NCBI GenBank assembly: GCA_963210315.1 | Contig: OY723316.1 | Location: forward strand, 806,001 to 870,000 | Direction of reading: 5' to 3' | Source of the DNA: Rhynchopus euleeides | Lineage: Eukaryota; Euglenozoa; Diplonemea; Diplonemida; Diplonemidae | Length of the DNA: 64,000 nucleotides | Part shown: positions 44,101 to 55,785 of the stretch, one piece after another | How positions within the stretch are numbered: the first letter of the stretch is position 1 | Layout: each line of letters starts with the position of its first letter | Translations under genes and position numbers: made by a program | Notes under the pieces: generated by a model | The model's input: only the letters and a program-made list of their open reading frames with translations | What the model was told of the DNA's origin: nothing | Databases searched by the model: none

Positions 44101-45617
44101 CCAGCTAATTTACGCTAAGACTCCCGCTAGTTGAGACTCGTGGGAGACACACGGTGTACTCCAGCGGAGGTAGGGTAACCTCCGCTGGAGTTCACCGTGT
44201 CGTCTGCCTCTGTGCAGCGTCACTCGGTGCCATCGAATACATGGCGACAGCCCACCAACTCGAGACAGATCTGCTTGTCTGGAGGGCTGAGACGAGAACA
44301 CGAACGACTTTCAAGCAGTCTTGAAGGTCGCCAAGCCTATTGGGGGCAACTAACAGATGAGATTTGTTTGTTGCCTGTCGTCACAGCTAGGTGCCCATCT
44401 CCTCGATAACGGAATGTGTGCAGAGATCTCGTGGACCCTTTGGCCATTCTGTCGTGCACCCACTCCACCCACAACGCACACCTGTCACGAGTGGTCGCTC
44501 CCCCGTCCTCCTCCACCCTGAAGTTTGAACCCTCAAGGACCAGTGATCTCCTGCTGGCCGGGCTGCGATACAGCGAAGCCTTCCTACTTACAAGCGAATC
44601 CAGACTGTAGGAACAGATGTTCACTACCGTGGCCTCCGGCGGCTGGGGGGCTCCGCCCCCCAGACCCCCCTGCGTAACAAAATTGCACCAGACCGGTTTA
44701 TTTGCCGAGAGTCCAAACTTTCAAAGCGGCTGCTGCGCCTGCCCCACCAAGCAGCCTCAGTACGACAGGACGCGCGCAGGCACCGGGCCCTCTCAGATTC
44801 TGGGAGGGTTTGCGCGGGTCGCGCGCGCCGAAGGCGCGCGCGAAAAATTTTCAAAACCAGAAAAACCGGAAAACGGCGCCAGAAAAAAAGTCTATCTTAT
44901 ACCCTGCTTCAACGGTTCAAAGAAAAAAGGGGGGGAAAAAGAAACACGTTCTTTGGGGGGGGGGGTTTGCCCTAGGGGTGGAAGAAGGGAAGGAGGCACC
45001 AGCGCAGTGGCGCCCGACAAAGGGCCTGTGCTGACCTCGCAACGGAGCAAGCGGAAAACTGTGGTGGGTGGGGACCACCCACCCCCCTCCCCACCCCCCC
45101 CCCCCCTCCCCCTCCCCCTCAGCAGGTTTAGACCCCCAACCAGCCCACGGCGGCAGGAGTTTTTGAGCAGTTTTGAATAAACATGGCGGAGAACAGCATG
45201 TGTTTGTTTGTGTGCCCTCAACAAAAAAAAATAAAGTAGCCCGGGGAAACTGTTCTCCCACACTCACACAGTTGCTGCATCACACCTCCCCCCTCCCCCC
45301 CCCACACACACACACAGACGCGGCCGGGGGGAGGGGTACGAAGAGTACGCGTCGAAACCGGTGTCACGTCGTGTTGGGGAATCCTTCGGGAGTGCGATAC
45401 TGAAGGGGAGGTGCTACTGCCCGTGCAGGGCGACACCGCCTTAAAACTTGATAACCACACACACACACACACCCTCCCCTCTCTCCTGCAGGTGGGAAGC
45501 CAAGGCCCCCCTCCCTCCCCCTCCCTCCCCCCGCTTTCCTTCCCACCCACTCCCCCATTCTTGTGCTTCCTTTTACTTCTGTTTCACTACCCCCCCCCCC
45601 CCCCCACACACACACAC
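41161..45617. other. intergenic; homopolymers, hairpins, dispersed repeats
   Basis: 4.4 kb without a convincing gene. Contents: GAA/AGAA run 41390-41430; long C or G runs near 41810, 41975, 42797, 43030, 43315-43350, 43498-43530 and 45090-45110; a ccggttttc-type inverted phrase at 42140-42200 and again 43735-43790; a 50-bp hairpin at 44150-44199; a perfect GC hairpin cgcgcgcgccgaaggcgcgcgcg near 44820-44842, paired in style with 39828-39850. 42440-42620 and 44200-44600 have protein-like patches I cannot assign. Confidence 0.5.
44150..44199. repeat. 50-bp hairpin
   Basis: CACGGTG..CTCCAGCGGAGGT, loop AGGGT, then AACCTCCGCTGGAG..CACCGTG: arms of about 22 nt with one 2-nt mismatch. Confidence 0.85.
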
Positions 45618-46376
45618 ATGGACAGGCGTGCCATCATTGTCCTCGGGGGTTCGTTCAACCCTATCCACGATGGGCACATGAGGTGCCTCCGCGACGCACG
45701 CCGCCTTGCCACCGACGTGCTGGGCTACGATGTCCTCGCCTGCGTCCTTGCCGCCGCTCCCGATGGCTACGTCAAGCAGAAGATGGCAAAGCGCGGCTCT
45801 GCCTACCTCCCTGCTAACCTGCGCTTGGGGCTGATACGGGCCTACATCGATGCAGGCGGTGGTGGTGCGGGTGAGGGTGGCTGTGAAGGCACTGCAGCAG
45901 GCGGCTTCATCACCCCGACACGCTGCTACGGCAGCGCCTGGGAGTATGGCAAGAGCCTGACGCAGAGCGTCGACGCCTTCCGCGGGGCGACTGTGCTGAT
46001 CGTCGTCGGCGGGGATCGGGCTGTGGGGAAGTGGCGCCGGCCACAGAAGCCCGGCACCGCCATGCTGTGCCTCTGCAGGGGCGACGCGCAGCGTGCGGAG
46101 CTGGAGGCAGCGCTGGCATATGACAAGGCGTCGCATGTGGTGCACCCCGGGTTCCACCTGCTGCCGGGAGGCGGGCAGGACACGAGCAGCACCGGGGTGA
46201 GGGCAGCCCTCGCCGCGTGCAGGAAGGATGGGTGCGGCGGTGCGGGCGGCAGTGGTAGCACCTCCGTGCCTTCTGGACCCTGCTGCAAACACGTGCAACA
46301 CCTCCTCGATCACGGCACTCCGCCCCCGGTCATCAGCCTCCTATATTCACCTGAGGTCATGGCGCATATTTCCTGA
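45618..46376 (+). CDS. nicotinamide/nicotinate mononucleotide adenylyltransferase-like protein
   Basis: 252 aa, single exon. Residues 6-20 read IIVLGGSFNPIHDGH, the nucleotidylyltransferase signature GGSFNPxHxGH in which the HxGH histidines (H17, H20) bind ATP phosphates. Near the C-terminus DTSSTGVRAAL (188-198) matches the ISSTxIR motif of the NMNAT/NadD family. Together these support transfer of an adenylyl group to NMN or NaMN in NAD synthesis. The protein has Gly-rich insertions (GGGGAGEGG near 78 and GCGGAGGSGS near 212), and the family's substrate loop is not clearly recognisable, so a related nucleotidyltransferase is possible. ATG is the first after a CA run; the propeptide-like reading upstream is low complexity. 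Length is normal for the family. Confidence 0.8.
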   Translation: MDRRAIIVLGGSFNPIHDGHMRCLRDARRLATDVLGYDVLACVLAAAPDGYVKQKMAKRGSAYLPANLRLGLIRAYIDAGGGGAGEGGCEGTAAGGFITPTRCYGSAWEYGKSLTQSVDAFRGATVLIVVGGDRAVGKWRRPQKPGTAMLCLCRGDAQRAELEAALAYDKASHVVHPGFHLLPGGGQDTSSTGVRAALAACRKDGCGGAGGSGSTSVPSGPCCKHVQHLLDHGTPPPVISLLYSPEVMAHIS

Positions 46377-46427
46377 GGATGAGGAGGAGGAGGAGAGGGG
46401 GGGGGCCTGGCTGCGCGTCTCTCCAGG

Positions 46428-46802
46428 CCTTGCCGCTCTGTGCCACTGTGTGTCAGGACTGTGCCACTTTGCATCCCCAGTTGGGTGTTGTGTGAGGCGG
46501 GTTCGCGTTTGCCCCACCCCCTCCTCCTCCTCCTCCACTCCAACAGGGGACTTCGCTCTGTGTCAGTGTGTGACAAACTGTGTCACGTTGCAGCCAGAGT
46601 TCTGTGAGGCGGCTTCACCCTTCCTCGCCTTCTCTGCGTTTGCTGTGTTGGATTAGCGGACCCGCGTCGTACAGAATGTGCACGAAAGACGACGCACGAG
46701 AACTGATACGCTATCCAAGTCGTTGGGGGACTTCGCCCTGTGCCAGTGTGTGTCAAACTGTGTCACTTTGCAGCCAGGTGTTGTGAAGGCGGTTCACCCT
46801 CC
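46428..46802 (+). repeat. three diverged tandem repeats
   Basis: The phrase gact tcgccctgtgccagtgtgtgtcaaactgtg, a tcactttgcagccag core and gttgtg..ggcggttcaccc occur three times (about 46430-46500, 46551-46620, 46728-46800) in the same orientation, between the NMNAT-like and cyclase-like genes. Confidence 0.8.
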
Positions 46803-46929
46803 CTCACTTCTCTGCATTTCCGAGCGAAGGCCCCCAACTGCCCCCCCTTTCATGCCTTTCCCCCTTCTTCCTCTCAGGCACCCACACCTCCCTCACGCCC
46901 CCTTTGTCCGCCAGTCTTGTCGCGTTGTT

Positions 46930-47065
46930 CTTTTTTACCACAACAGGGAACCTGTCAGTGTCAAAAAAGATAGTAGGCAGCGCTTTGGGCAACAAATTCA
47001 ACCTCCTCATCAGGCTGCGGAGTTGCTTTTGTTTTGCCCGGATTTGGCGCACAAACAATAGTCTT
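46930..47065 (+). repeat. dispersed repeat shared with 52355-52490
   Basis: gcagcgctttgggcaac, ctcatcaggctgc.ggagttgct and gttttgcccggatttggcg are shared in order with 52355-52490. The function is not evident. Confidence 0.85.
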
Positions 47066-47606
47066 ATCTTTATGGTGGTGGGTGGGTGTGTGTGTGTGTC
47101 TGTGTGTGGGGGGGGGGGGGGGTTGCGACAGCGGTGTCTATCCCTTTCAGCTGTGCCCCTACGCCCCCGCCCCCTCCACCAGCACGATGCAATGTCTCCC
47201 GGCCTTACAGCCCTTCCCCCCACTCCCTCGTCGTGCTGCGCAGCACGATGTGTGTCAGTGTCGGACGCAGAGGGGAGGAGAGAAGGCGAGCGCTCCGCCT
47301 GCCCCTGCCCACAGTCGAGTGGGTCAGTGGGCCAGAAGGTTTGCAAACCAGTTTGCCCCCCCCCCCCCCGCCCCCACCCCGGTTGCAACAACAACGAAGC
47401 AAAAAGAACCCCCGCGGCACAGGCTCCTTTTACTTTTGTTGCTCGGATTATCCACCACACAGCCACCCAATGGTGTTCATGCAATGGCACATCTAAAGAA
47501 ACCCACCCATCCTCCCTGCAGGCTGTGTCCTCTGTATCTACACCTCGTCACGCAACATCCCCACCGGTTTTGGGATTGCGCCCCGGCCGTGCCTGTTGCG
47601 GCTGCA

Positions 47607-50600
47607 ATGGTGCATGCCAACCTCCCCGTGTGCGCAGTGATCCTGGTAGCCACGCTGGTCAGCACCGTCGCATCGATGGGTGGGGGGCTGATCCTCTACT
47701 ACCAGGGCCTGGCGTCGCTAGAGGATTCGATGCGGGAGACAAGCGCGGGTGAGGTCGACAGTCTGCGTGAGACGCTGCTGTCGCAGCTGGATTTCGTCGA
47801 GTCCTCTGCCAACACGCTGCACAAGTTCTTGTTCTCCCACGAGCGGGTCGTGCCAGGGTCCGACCCTGAAGACTGGATCGATCAGATCCGCTCGATCGGC
47901 TTCGCAACGGTGCAGGCCAACGACATGATGTACCTCGCCTCTGTCGAATGCTTCACAGGCAACGGTGATGGGAGCGGTTCCGTCGGCGCATCAGTATGGA
48001 AGGATGTGCTGCGCAATGGGAGCACCGAGATGGCTTTCACCGGGAAGACCGTCCCGCTGAAGCTCAATGGGACGTTGACGACGTTTACTGGGTACACCCT
48101 TGATCCGGACACCGGCTACGTTGACGAACTTCTTTATAAATACACGACCCAGTCTAAATACTGTAGTAGTAAATGGGTTTGTAATTTCACTAAATAAATT
48201 AATTCCCATGGGGGTCCGGCGGGTCACCAAATCTAACAAAAATTAATAACGCTGTTAGAAAATAAATTAAAATCCTGGGCGGGTGCGGGTGGTGTGGGGC
48301 CGGGGGGGAACTGGTGTAGGGGGTCCAAAATCCCCCCTTTTCGTGTCATCGGTCACGAAATACTCCAAAAAGTGCCCCGAGGCCCCCAAAACCACCCCAC
48401 ACTGATCCAAAAATGGTTTTTGGAGGTCTGGGAACCAGTTATGGGGGTCACACCCAGTGATCTGGCCTCCCTGCAAATGGCACCTGGGAGGCCCCCGGAG
48501 GGGGTCGACGGTGATGGAGGGCTCTCCAGGGGTACCCCTGACGGGGGCTCTGAGAGGTGTCAGGTGCGTCAGGGGTACACTGCCCTGGCACTGCCTCGGG
48601 AGGCATAGTATGCACTCTCTAATAAGAGAGAACAACCGATTCTGGCAGCGTGTGTCCTCGAAGCCGCGGCTGGCTCGCTCCCCCGGCCAGTGTGAGGGTG
48701 AACGTGCATGTGTGTGGCCCATCCCCCCTTGGTGATGTGAGAAAAACTGACAAAAAACTGTTAGTTTTGTAAATAAATAAAAGAAATTCGGACCGCAGGA
48801 GGCCCCTCATTTCTAACAAAAAAATCGTTGTAATGTAATTTTTGTAATACAATAAATGATATTCCACTTTCCGGGAGTGGCCCCGAATATTACAATATAA
48901 CAACCCACTTACTACAACAGTACACATCATTTGTGACTTCAATCGACCCCCGGAACGGCACGAACCAGTCACTGCCGGGGACCCTCAACATCCGCCCAGC
49001 CCTGGCAGGAGCGGTGCTGTCGGCATGGATGGATGTGCCACGGAAGTGGTACGCCTCCGACCTCAATACATACGCCTACACAATGGCGAACATGATGTAC
49101 ATACCCCCGCCACCCCCGCACCCTTGGTCCTACTTCAGGTCGGTGATGCTCCGGGTGGGCTTCCTGTTCAGCTCCCAGCAGGTGCCGTTCGAAGATGATA
49201 AGTTTGAAAATTCAAGTACAACCGTTGTCCTGGTGAACCGAAGGCTGGGTGGTATGGTGTATGCATCGACCGAAGGGGGCCTCGTGCCTGAGTGGTGCCA
49301 GGCGCCGCCGGAATCCCGTGTCGCGAATCTTGCTGTTGACTGCGTCCGGTACATCTCGAACCTGTCACTCGCCGTGCAGGAGGCGTACCTCGATGTGGCA
49401 GACCTGCCGATGGGCTCCTTCAGGAAGATGAACCTGGACGGGGATGAATACTTCGTGCGGCGCGAGAACGCAACGTACTTCCACCTGGAGCTGCTGTGGC
49501 TGCGGCCCACCTCCTCTGTCGAGGGCAAGGTGCGTGAGGCGCTGCTGCTGCTGTGTATCTTCACGATGTTGGTGCTTGTCTTCGACGCGGCGATGGCATC
49601 ATTGGAGTTACTCTTCATCGCGATGCCAATGCGTGACCTGTCTGCTGCGATCGCTGCGCTGGGAGACATGGAGCTGGAGGAAGCAGGGTTGGCGGTGGCC
49701 AAATACCAGTCACGCACCGTGATGGTTGCAGAGATGCGGCGACTGATGTTCGGGATGGGGAAGACGCTACGGCGGATGGCGGAGTTCAGAGCCTTTATCC
49801 CCGAGGCGGTGTGCGGTTTGACAGACACGGACCAAGGCGGGAAGGTCCCCACTTCTGATGCACACAGCAGCCACCCGTCTGAGGCATCCTCAAGCGGCAG
49901 CGCCCCAGGTAGCCCAGTCGCCGGCGACATCGGGACCGGCAAGAACCTGGACCTCCGCCTCCAGAGCAAGCCTGTGGGGCTTCTCGTCGCGGATGTGTCC
50001 GGGTGGTTTGAAGACAGCTACGACACGGCGGCTGCGCTCAGCCGGCACACCAGTTTCACCAACACCATCCTGGGCGCGATGAATGCCAACTCCGGCACGT
50101 TGGACAGCTTCAACGGGGACAGGTTTCTGATGGGGTGGAACACCGCAAAGGCAAAGTGCGACTACGTGCGCCGGGCCATGGACACCGCGTTTGACCTGAT
50201 CACCACCCTGAAGGAATACAAGCCGACATGCGCGGTAACATCGGGGAAGGCGTTTGTCGGCAACATCGGTACCCTGGCGGTGAGGCGGTTTTCCGTGCTG
50301 TCCCCCCTCATCCCATGGGTGGGCGTGCTCCAATCCTTCTGCGCCTGGCGCAACTACGGGTGTGTGACTGACCTGGCGTGCACCGGACGCCTCTCCCCGT
50401 CCTTCATCTTCAGGATTGTCGACGGCATCCTGTACGCCAATACAGTCAAACCAGTTGTGCGTGTGGTGGAGCGGATGAGGCTCAGCACCTCCGAGTGGAT
50501 GTACGAGATGGAAGAGGCGGAGAGGGGAAACAAAGACGGCGTTGCCCTCAACAACCTCGCGCACTGCATCGTGATGAACCAGTGGGACGACACTGACACC

Positions 50601-50726
50601 CTCGATGTAGCTTTGGTGCGCGGGCTGCCTCAGCCGCTTCAGGAGTGCTTTCATTCCAAGACGTTTCGCCCTGTGGCCAGAAGCTTCGAACGTGCCTCCG
50701 ATGGGCTGCAGTCGGACATGCCTTAG
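47607..50726 (+). CDS. membrane class III nucleotide cyclase-like protein, interrupted by a TIR element
   Basis: Exons 47607-48176 and 48921-50726 under an in-phase GTTTGT...CAACAG splice; 791 aa. Membrane helix at residues 5-30 (VCAVILVATLVSTVASMGGGL), an extracellular sensor-like region to about 390 with several N-glycosylation sequons, second helix at 396-425 (ALLLLCIFTMLVLVFDAAMA), a linker, then a cyclase-homology domain at 540-690: LLVADVSGWF (first metal Asp, D548), FNGDRFLMGW (second, D590) and CAVTSGKAFVGNIG. Both metal Asps are kept. Downstream, where active cyclases have a GDTVNxAxRL-type segment, this has SPLIPWVGVLQSFC, so catalytic activity and ATP/GTP choice are doubtful. Probable receptor-type cyclase or pseudocyclase. 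Start ATG precedes the first helix; an upstream exon is possible. See the element at 48161. Confidence 0.75.
48161..48920. mobile_element. 760-bp TA-flanked TIR element inside the cyclase-like gene
   Basis: Left end CTGTAGTAGTAAATGGGTT and right end (complement) CTGTTGTAGTAAGTGGGTT are 19-bp inverted repeats with two mismatches, flanked by TA at 48159-48160 and 48921-48922, as for Tc1/mariner-type insertions. Ends are AT-rich, unlike the host gene. Removing the element plus one TA restores ..TQSKYTSFVTSID.. in frame, so it inserted into an intact coding sequence. No ORF; non-autonomous. Confidence 0.9.
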
Positions 50727-53209
50727 GGGTGCGACGCGCCAACCCGTCGCCTGGTCGTATCTCAGGGGCCCTGTTTCTGGTTCCACCCCGACCCGAAAAA
50801 ATTGACCCAAGAAGAGCATGCAACAGCCTGTGGGATCTGCTGTTGAAAAGCCTTCCCCCGCGTGTGCCAGCCGGTGCGAAGCTCAGGGAAGAGAGTGCGG
50901 CTGGCAGTTCTGTTGCGCTGCTGTGATGTGCTGCACTGTTCCAGCAGGTATTCAAAAACGGAGGCCTCGATAAGCGGTAAACTAATTTTGCTGTGCAGGT
51001 CATGCAGCACAAGCCACACCCGCAGCAGGCGTGTGGGGTGTTCTCGCAATCAAAAAAGTACCCGCTTGGTTCTTCTCTCCCCCCCCCCCCCACCTCTTAC
51101 CGATTTGCAGGCACAACTACTTTGTCATCACATCTGTATTTGATTTTTGTGTGAGGAAAACCGCCAAAAATAAACGACAAGGCTTCGCCGCAAACCTTGC
51201 TGCTGAGAGGTATCACCACCCGCCCCCTGCGTCTGTTGTGTTCGGCACTCAGTGTGTGGGGGTTTTGTGAGAAAGTGTCGCTTTGGCAGGACTCACTCAC
51301 CCACCGTGCTCTACACTTAGTGTGGGAGTCATCGCATAAGCCAAGCGAAAGCGACGGGCAGCGCACCTTCCGAGGTCAGCTACACCTCGTCCTCCGATTA
51401 TCTTGGAATTTGTCTTTTGGTATTCTTCGTGGCTTTGTTTTGCAGTGTTTTTTTGTGTGAAACGCACCGTGATCACGGAAGGCGTTCAGAACTAAAAAGG
51501 TTGCAGTGGGGAGCAGTGTTTTGTTCACCTACACTCCACGCCCCAACGTGACAGGTGGCCAGAAGGTTGCACAAACAAAACAAAAGAATCCCGGCAATCC
51601 TTTTTGTTAGTTCGGCGTAGGGGAAACTTTCTGCGCCTTTACCTAGATCGTGCGTCCCCACTCACACCACTTCATCAGACCGGGGAGTGGTGTACACAAA
51701 GAGTGGACTGCGTTCCCACAGAACAAACTTTGGGGGTCTTCGCTACGGGGTGGTCGTCAGTGCATTTTAGTGCATTTTCAGTTGAATTGGCTGAAAACTG
51801 ACGAAGATTGATTGAGATTTAGTCGCAACCAACAAACAGCCTCCCACAAGGCTGCGTTGCGTTGGTGTATTATTTCCCCCGCGTATATTTCCCCCCGCAT
51901 TTTTATTACACAGAAACAAAATCGCGGTCCCGGAGGAAACCCAAATAATGGGTTTCGGGGCCGTTTTTACAACACCACTCCTTTCTTGGACCACAGTTGC
52001 ATGCACGCAAACACTTTTGGTGCATGCGCCACAGGGGGGTCTGGGGGTGGACCCCCAACTGACAGAGGCCACGGTAGTGAGCATCTGTTCCTTGCCGACG
52101 TACAGATGTGACGGGAACCTAGTTTATGAATTGCCCTGAGCCTGGATCTGCTTTCCTTTTGTAGCCTCATGCAATGAAGGCGGAAATGGAACACAGAGAC
52201 AGCAGGCCTGATTTGAGTTTACGGCAGCGCGTAGTGCCGTAGTTGCAGAGCCACATCTGACCTCATCACAGGTCGAGGTGTGTGCGTTTCACCACAACCT
52301 CTCCCCTCCCCATTCCCCCGTGTTCAGTGACATGTGTCGATAATGTTCCATTTTCTCCCAACAAGGGACTTGTCAGGCAGAAAGGCAGCGCTTTTGGGCA
52401 ACGCATGCCACATCCTCGTCAGGCTGCAGGAGTTGCTGCTGTTTTGCCCGGATTTGGCGCACAAAGCAACAGCCTTATCTTTTTTGCAGCGTACTGGTGG
52501 TTCATCTTACACGTGTGTGCGTTTCAGCACATCATCTCCCCTTCACCCTATTCCCTCGTGTTCAGTGACATGTGTCCATAGTGTTTCGATAGGAATAGGA
52601 TTTCCTTGTCGTGTTCATCCCCCAGAATGTTCATCTATGAGCCACCCCGTTTTGAATTCAAACATCGTCATCTCTTTTTGCCAGTGCGCGCCCAGTTGAT
52701 CGCAACAGCGGACGGGCTCACCTTGGCACTCGTTGACTCGCGAGCACAACTCTTTCCGTTACTTCTGAGAGGGGGGTGGGGCGGTGATATAATTGCCACG
52801 GGTGTTGAAGAGGGGCATTCTAGGTACATTTCCTCTTCGAAAAAGTTGAAACCTGCCGAAAAAACGCCGTCTTCGGAACCTGCAGGCTATAATGAACGAA
52901 GGAACCACTCCCACCCCCCCCTCCCCCCTCTCCATGTCACACGGCGCCGTAGTTTCTAGTTTGACGAGTGGGGTAACTCAGTTATTGCCTCACTAGTCAT
53001 CTCACGAGCGCTCACTCGAAATCACTCGAAAAGAGCAATCCGTCGTGGTCACTTGTTGGACATATCGCTCGTTAGTCCACTCGTCAGATAACTAGTTATC
53101 TCGTCGCCACTCCACACCACACGGTGGTCTCCTGCATGTCAGGCTACGCCTTCTTGAGGGGCAGTTAAATCGGGGGGGTGGACCCCCGCTCGCCCAACCC
53201 CCACGAACG
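50727..53209. other. intergenic repeat mosaic
   Basis: Pieces shared with other places: 50985-51050 (reverse of 25590-25660), 51450-51605 (25670-25830), 51604-51735 (truncated 141-bp TIR family copy), 51890-52092 (minus-strand copy of the family at 39557-39725), 52355-52490 (46930-47065). A C run lies at 51081-51091. No gene recognised. Confidence 0.7.
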
Positions 53210-53665
53210 CAGTGATGTTAGGATACGGTGGATACGTATCCGTATCCGTATTCAAAATTTCCAGAAATTGATCGGATATGGTCAGGATACGGTCCACAAC
53301 CTTGGTGGTAGAGTACGTAAGACACAGACAGGCACACCACACGAAGGAAATCGCCAAGGCTGTCGCCAGGCGGTGCTGAAGACGGTGACGGAATCTGGAA
53401 CCAATGCTGCCAAGAATGCTCACGTGCTCAGGTTCTGCAGGATTGAGTGCACGTTGGCCTCTGACACACCCTGAAGGGACATCAGCAGAGCAACGTGCCC
53501 GCTCCACAACGGGCTATACCCAACGACAAGGGCAGCTCCCCACACCCCCGAGCACCAGCTTACCTGGGCTGGGCCCACTTTGGTAGGCAGAGAGCGTATC
53601 CCGTATCCGTATCCGTATCCCGATTTTGAAAAACCACCGCATCCGACCGTATTTCTACATCACTG
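53210..53665. mobile_element. hAT-like MITE, second family
   Basis: Ends CAGTGATGT(T/A)(A/G)(G/A).ATACGG in inverted orientation; flanks cacgaacg and cacgaggc agree at five of eight positions, a decayed 8-bp target duplication. Subterminal GTATCC arrays at 53226-53255 and 53597-53620 parallel the GTACGC arrays of the 36760 element. 456 bp, no ORF of note. Confidence 0.75.
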
Positions 53666-55232
53666 CACGAGGCGGGGGTTGGACTGCCCCTACGCGGGGG
53701 TGCGACTGGTCTGAAAAGGGCCAGTCTGACCCCCGCTAGCTCAGACTAGCCCTCGGGGAGCGGGAGTCCATCGTGCAGGGACTGTTGCATGGTTTGCGCT
53801 GTTGTTTCCTGGCGTCTTGTAGGCGCAGCCCTTTCAATTCTGATATCACAATCCGTGCCCAACCATTTCCAGCCCACTGGAAGCTACAGAACACGTAGCG
53901 GTTGTTGGGGGCGGCTTTTCAAGGGCACCATGCTAAACGTGTGTGCTTCTCCCTCTGCAGAGTCTTCTTCCGTGCCCCCACAAGCCAGCTTGCCAGCTGC
54001 GCTGTGGGGGCGCTCGGCAAATCAGGCAAGACATCCCCTGCGTGTGGCGCTGGGAGGGATTTGCCTTCCTCGGGGAAAACGCTCTCCTTTGAGGCTCTTC
54101 GATTCTCTTTTTTTTTAAGCACATGCATGATGCGTAAAAGTGTAGGAGTGCTTCCGACGACCTGCTTCTTTTCAGTGTGTCTTGCTATTTCGTGTTCACA
54201 TGTGCTCCACACCCACATCAAAGCAACAGGCTCTAGGGTGGTGGAAGCGTCAACGCATCATTAAGGAAGAAGGAAGCACGGTCGCTACGATTTTTTCAGC
54301 ACACTTCGATGTGGGCGGAAAGTGTCGCGTGCTTGTTCGTGCCCTTGTGCTCCTCACTCACGACACCATCATCAGCAGGAGTGTGAGTGTGGAAGCGTCA
54401 ACGCAAAAAAGAAACCAAAGCAAAAAGTGCCGAACAAAGCGCAGTGACACTTTCACCCACTTATTTCGCAGGATAGGCTTTGGCGCAAACCCCGGCAGTC
54501 GTCCGCCCCTCCTTACTTCCTACTCCCTACTCCCTAGTCTCACAACTTGTCCGGGTTCGTCTGGAAAGCCGTCTCAAATATTTCATGCCCCCTTCCCCCC
54601 ACTCCCCACCCCAAGTGAGTTACCCGAGCGACCGAGCCTCGCGAAGTCGCGAAGTAACAAAGGAAATTGTTCGACTTTCGGATTCGCACCTTCGCGCCCC
54701 ATCAGAGGGGGGTCTCGGCATAGCCTTGTATGCGCTCAACAAAGCAAAGCCGTGCGGTTGCTGGACATGGTGTGGTAGGTGGCATGAGGGCGTTACGATT
54801 TCCACGTTATTGTTCCTGCACATGTGAATAATGGCGCGTAACCCGTGTTCTCCTTTCTGAATAAAGAAGAGGAATCGCCCGTTACTGACAGCTGCAACCG
54901 CTCTTGATGGATTTTCCTGCTTGTTGCGCTGTACGCTTCTGCACGTGTCTCAAAACGCTGATGTCCTCACGTGTCGTTGCGATTTCGCCTCGTCAGGAAG
55001 CCCCCCAGCGGACGCAAATCTCAAAACGCTGATTGGTTGATTGCGTTTCAACAAAACACTTCAGGCGGCGATTGGTTTGCTGTCTCGTTTTGCTGTCACG
55101 TTACGATCCAGCGGGGGCACAGATATGTTTCCTACACGGTGGGGTTAGTGTATAGAACACGTTTGGTTGCAGCTGTGGCAGGTCGCTTTCCGCAACAAAA
55201 AATCCCCCCCCCCCCCCCACTCGGCCTTCAAA
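53666..55232. other. intergenic repeat mosaic
   Basis: 54115-54180 matches 58886-58945 (gatgcgtaaa.gtgtaggagtg.ttccgacgacctgctt). ggaagcgtcaacgca occurs at 54243 and 54391, the latter within a reverse match to 25490-25550. 55055-55122 is the right part of the 141-bp TIR family; 55139-55193 is a piece of the 61412-61594 family. A C run lies at 55205-55218. No gene. Confidence 0.7.
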
Positions 55233-55785
55233 CACCACGGACTAGTCGGGCAGTGACGGGTGGGGTCGACTAGTCGGGACGACGGGTGAAAACTCGACAG
55301 GCGGCACCCGTCGACTCGACGGGTGGACCCGTCGGCACGACGGGTGAACCTGCTGAAACGACGGGTGTTCCAGTCATTTCCTGTTGATATGGGCCAATTT
55401 CCATTGAAAACTAGGGGAGTACCTTGCATGGCATCAGGTTATTTTTCACGCCGAGCTATCTTCCCTGCACAGACCCACCCCCCATTACTTTCCATTTACA
55501 ATTCCTAGTTGGTGATGGGGCCTCAAGTGCATGTGCGACGGCTGTTCTCGTGGGTTTTCATTGTTCGAGGGATCTTGACTCTGACAAACTGTGTCAGTTT
55601 GACAGAGCAACCTACTTCATGAAGGTGATCACTTTTCTGCCAGGCAAATTTTCGCCCCAGCCCCCAACCCTTGCACAACCCACAAGGCAGTCTCCAAGAT
55701 ACCGTACCCTCATCATCACCCAGGCCAAGATACCCCAAGATACCATCATCACCACCCAGGCCACCCAGACGAGCCACACCAATCA

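Noticed and set aside
44611..44670. Helitron 3' end at the G/C hairpin motif
   Set aside because: A hairpin is present but no CTRR end, no TC start and no A-T insertion context could be found.
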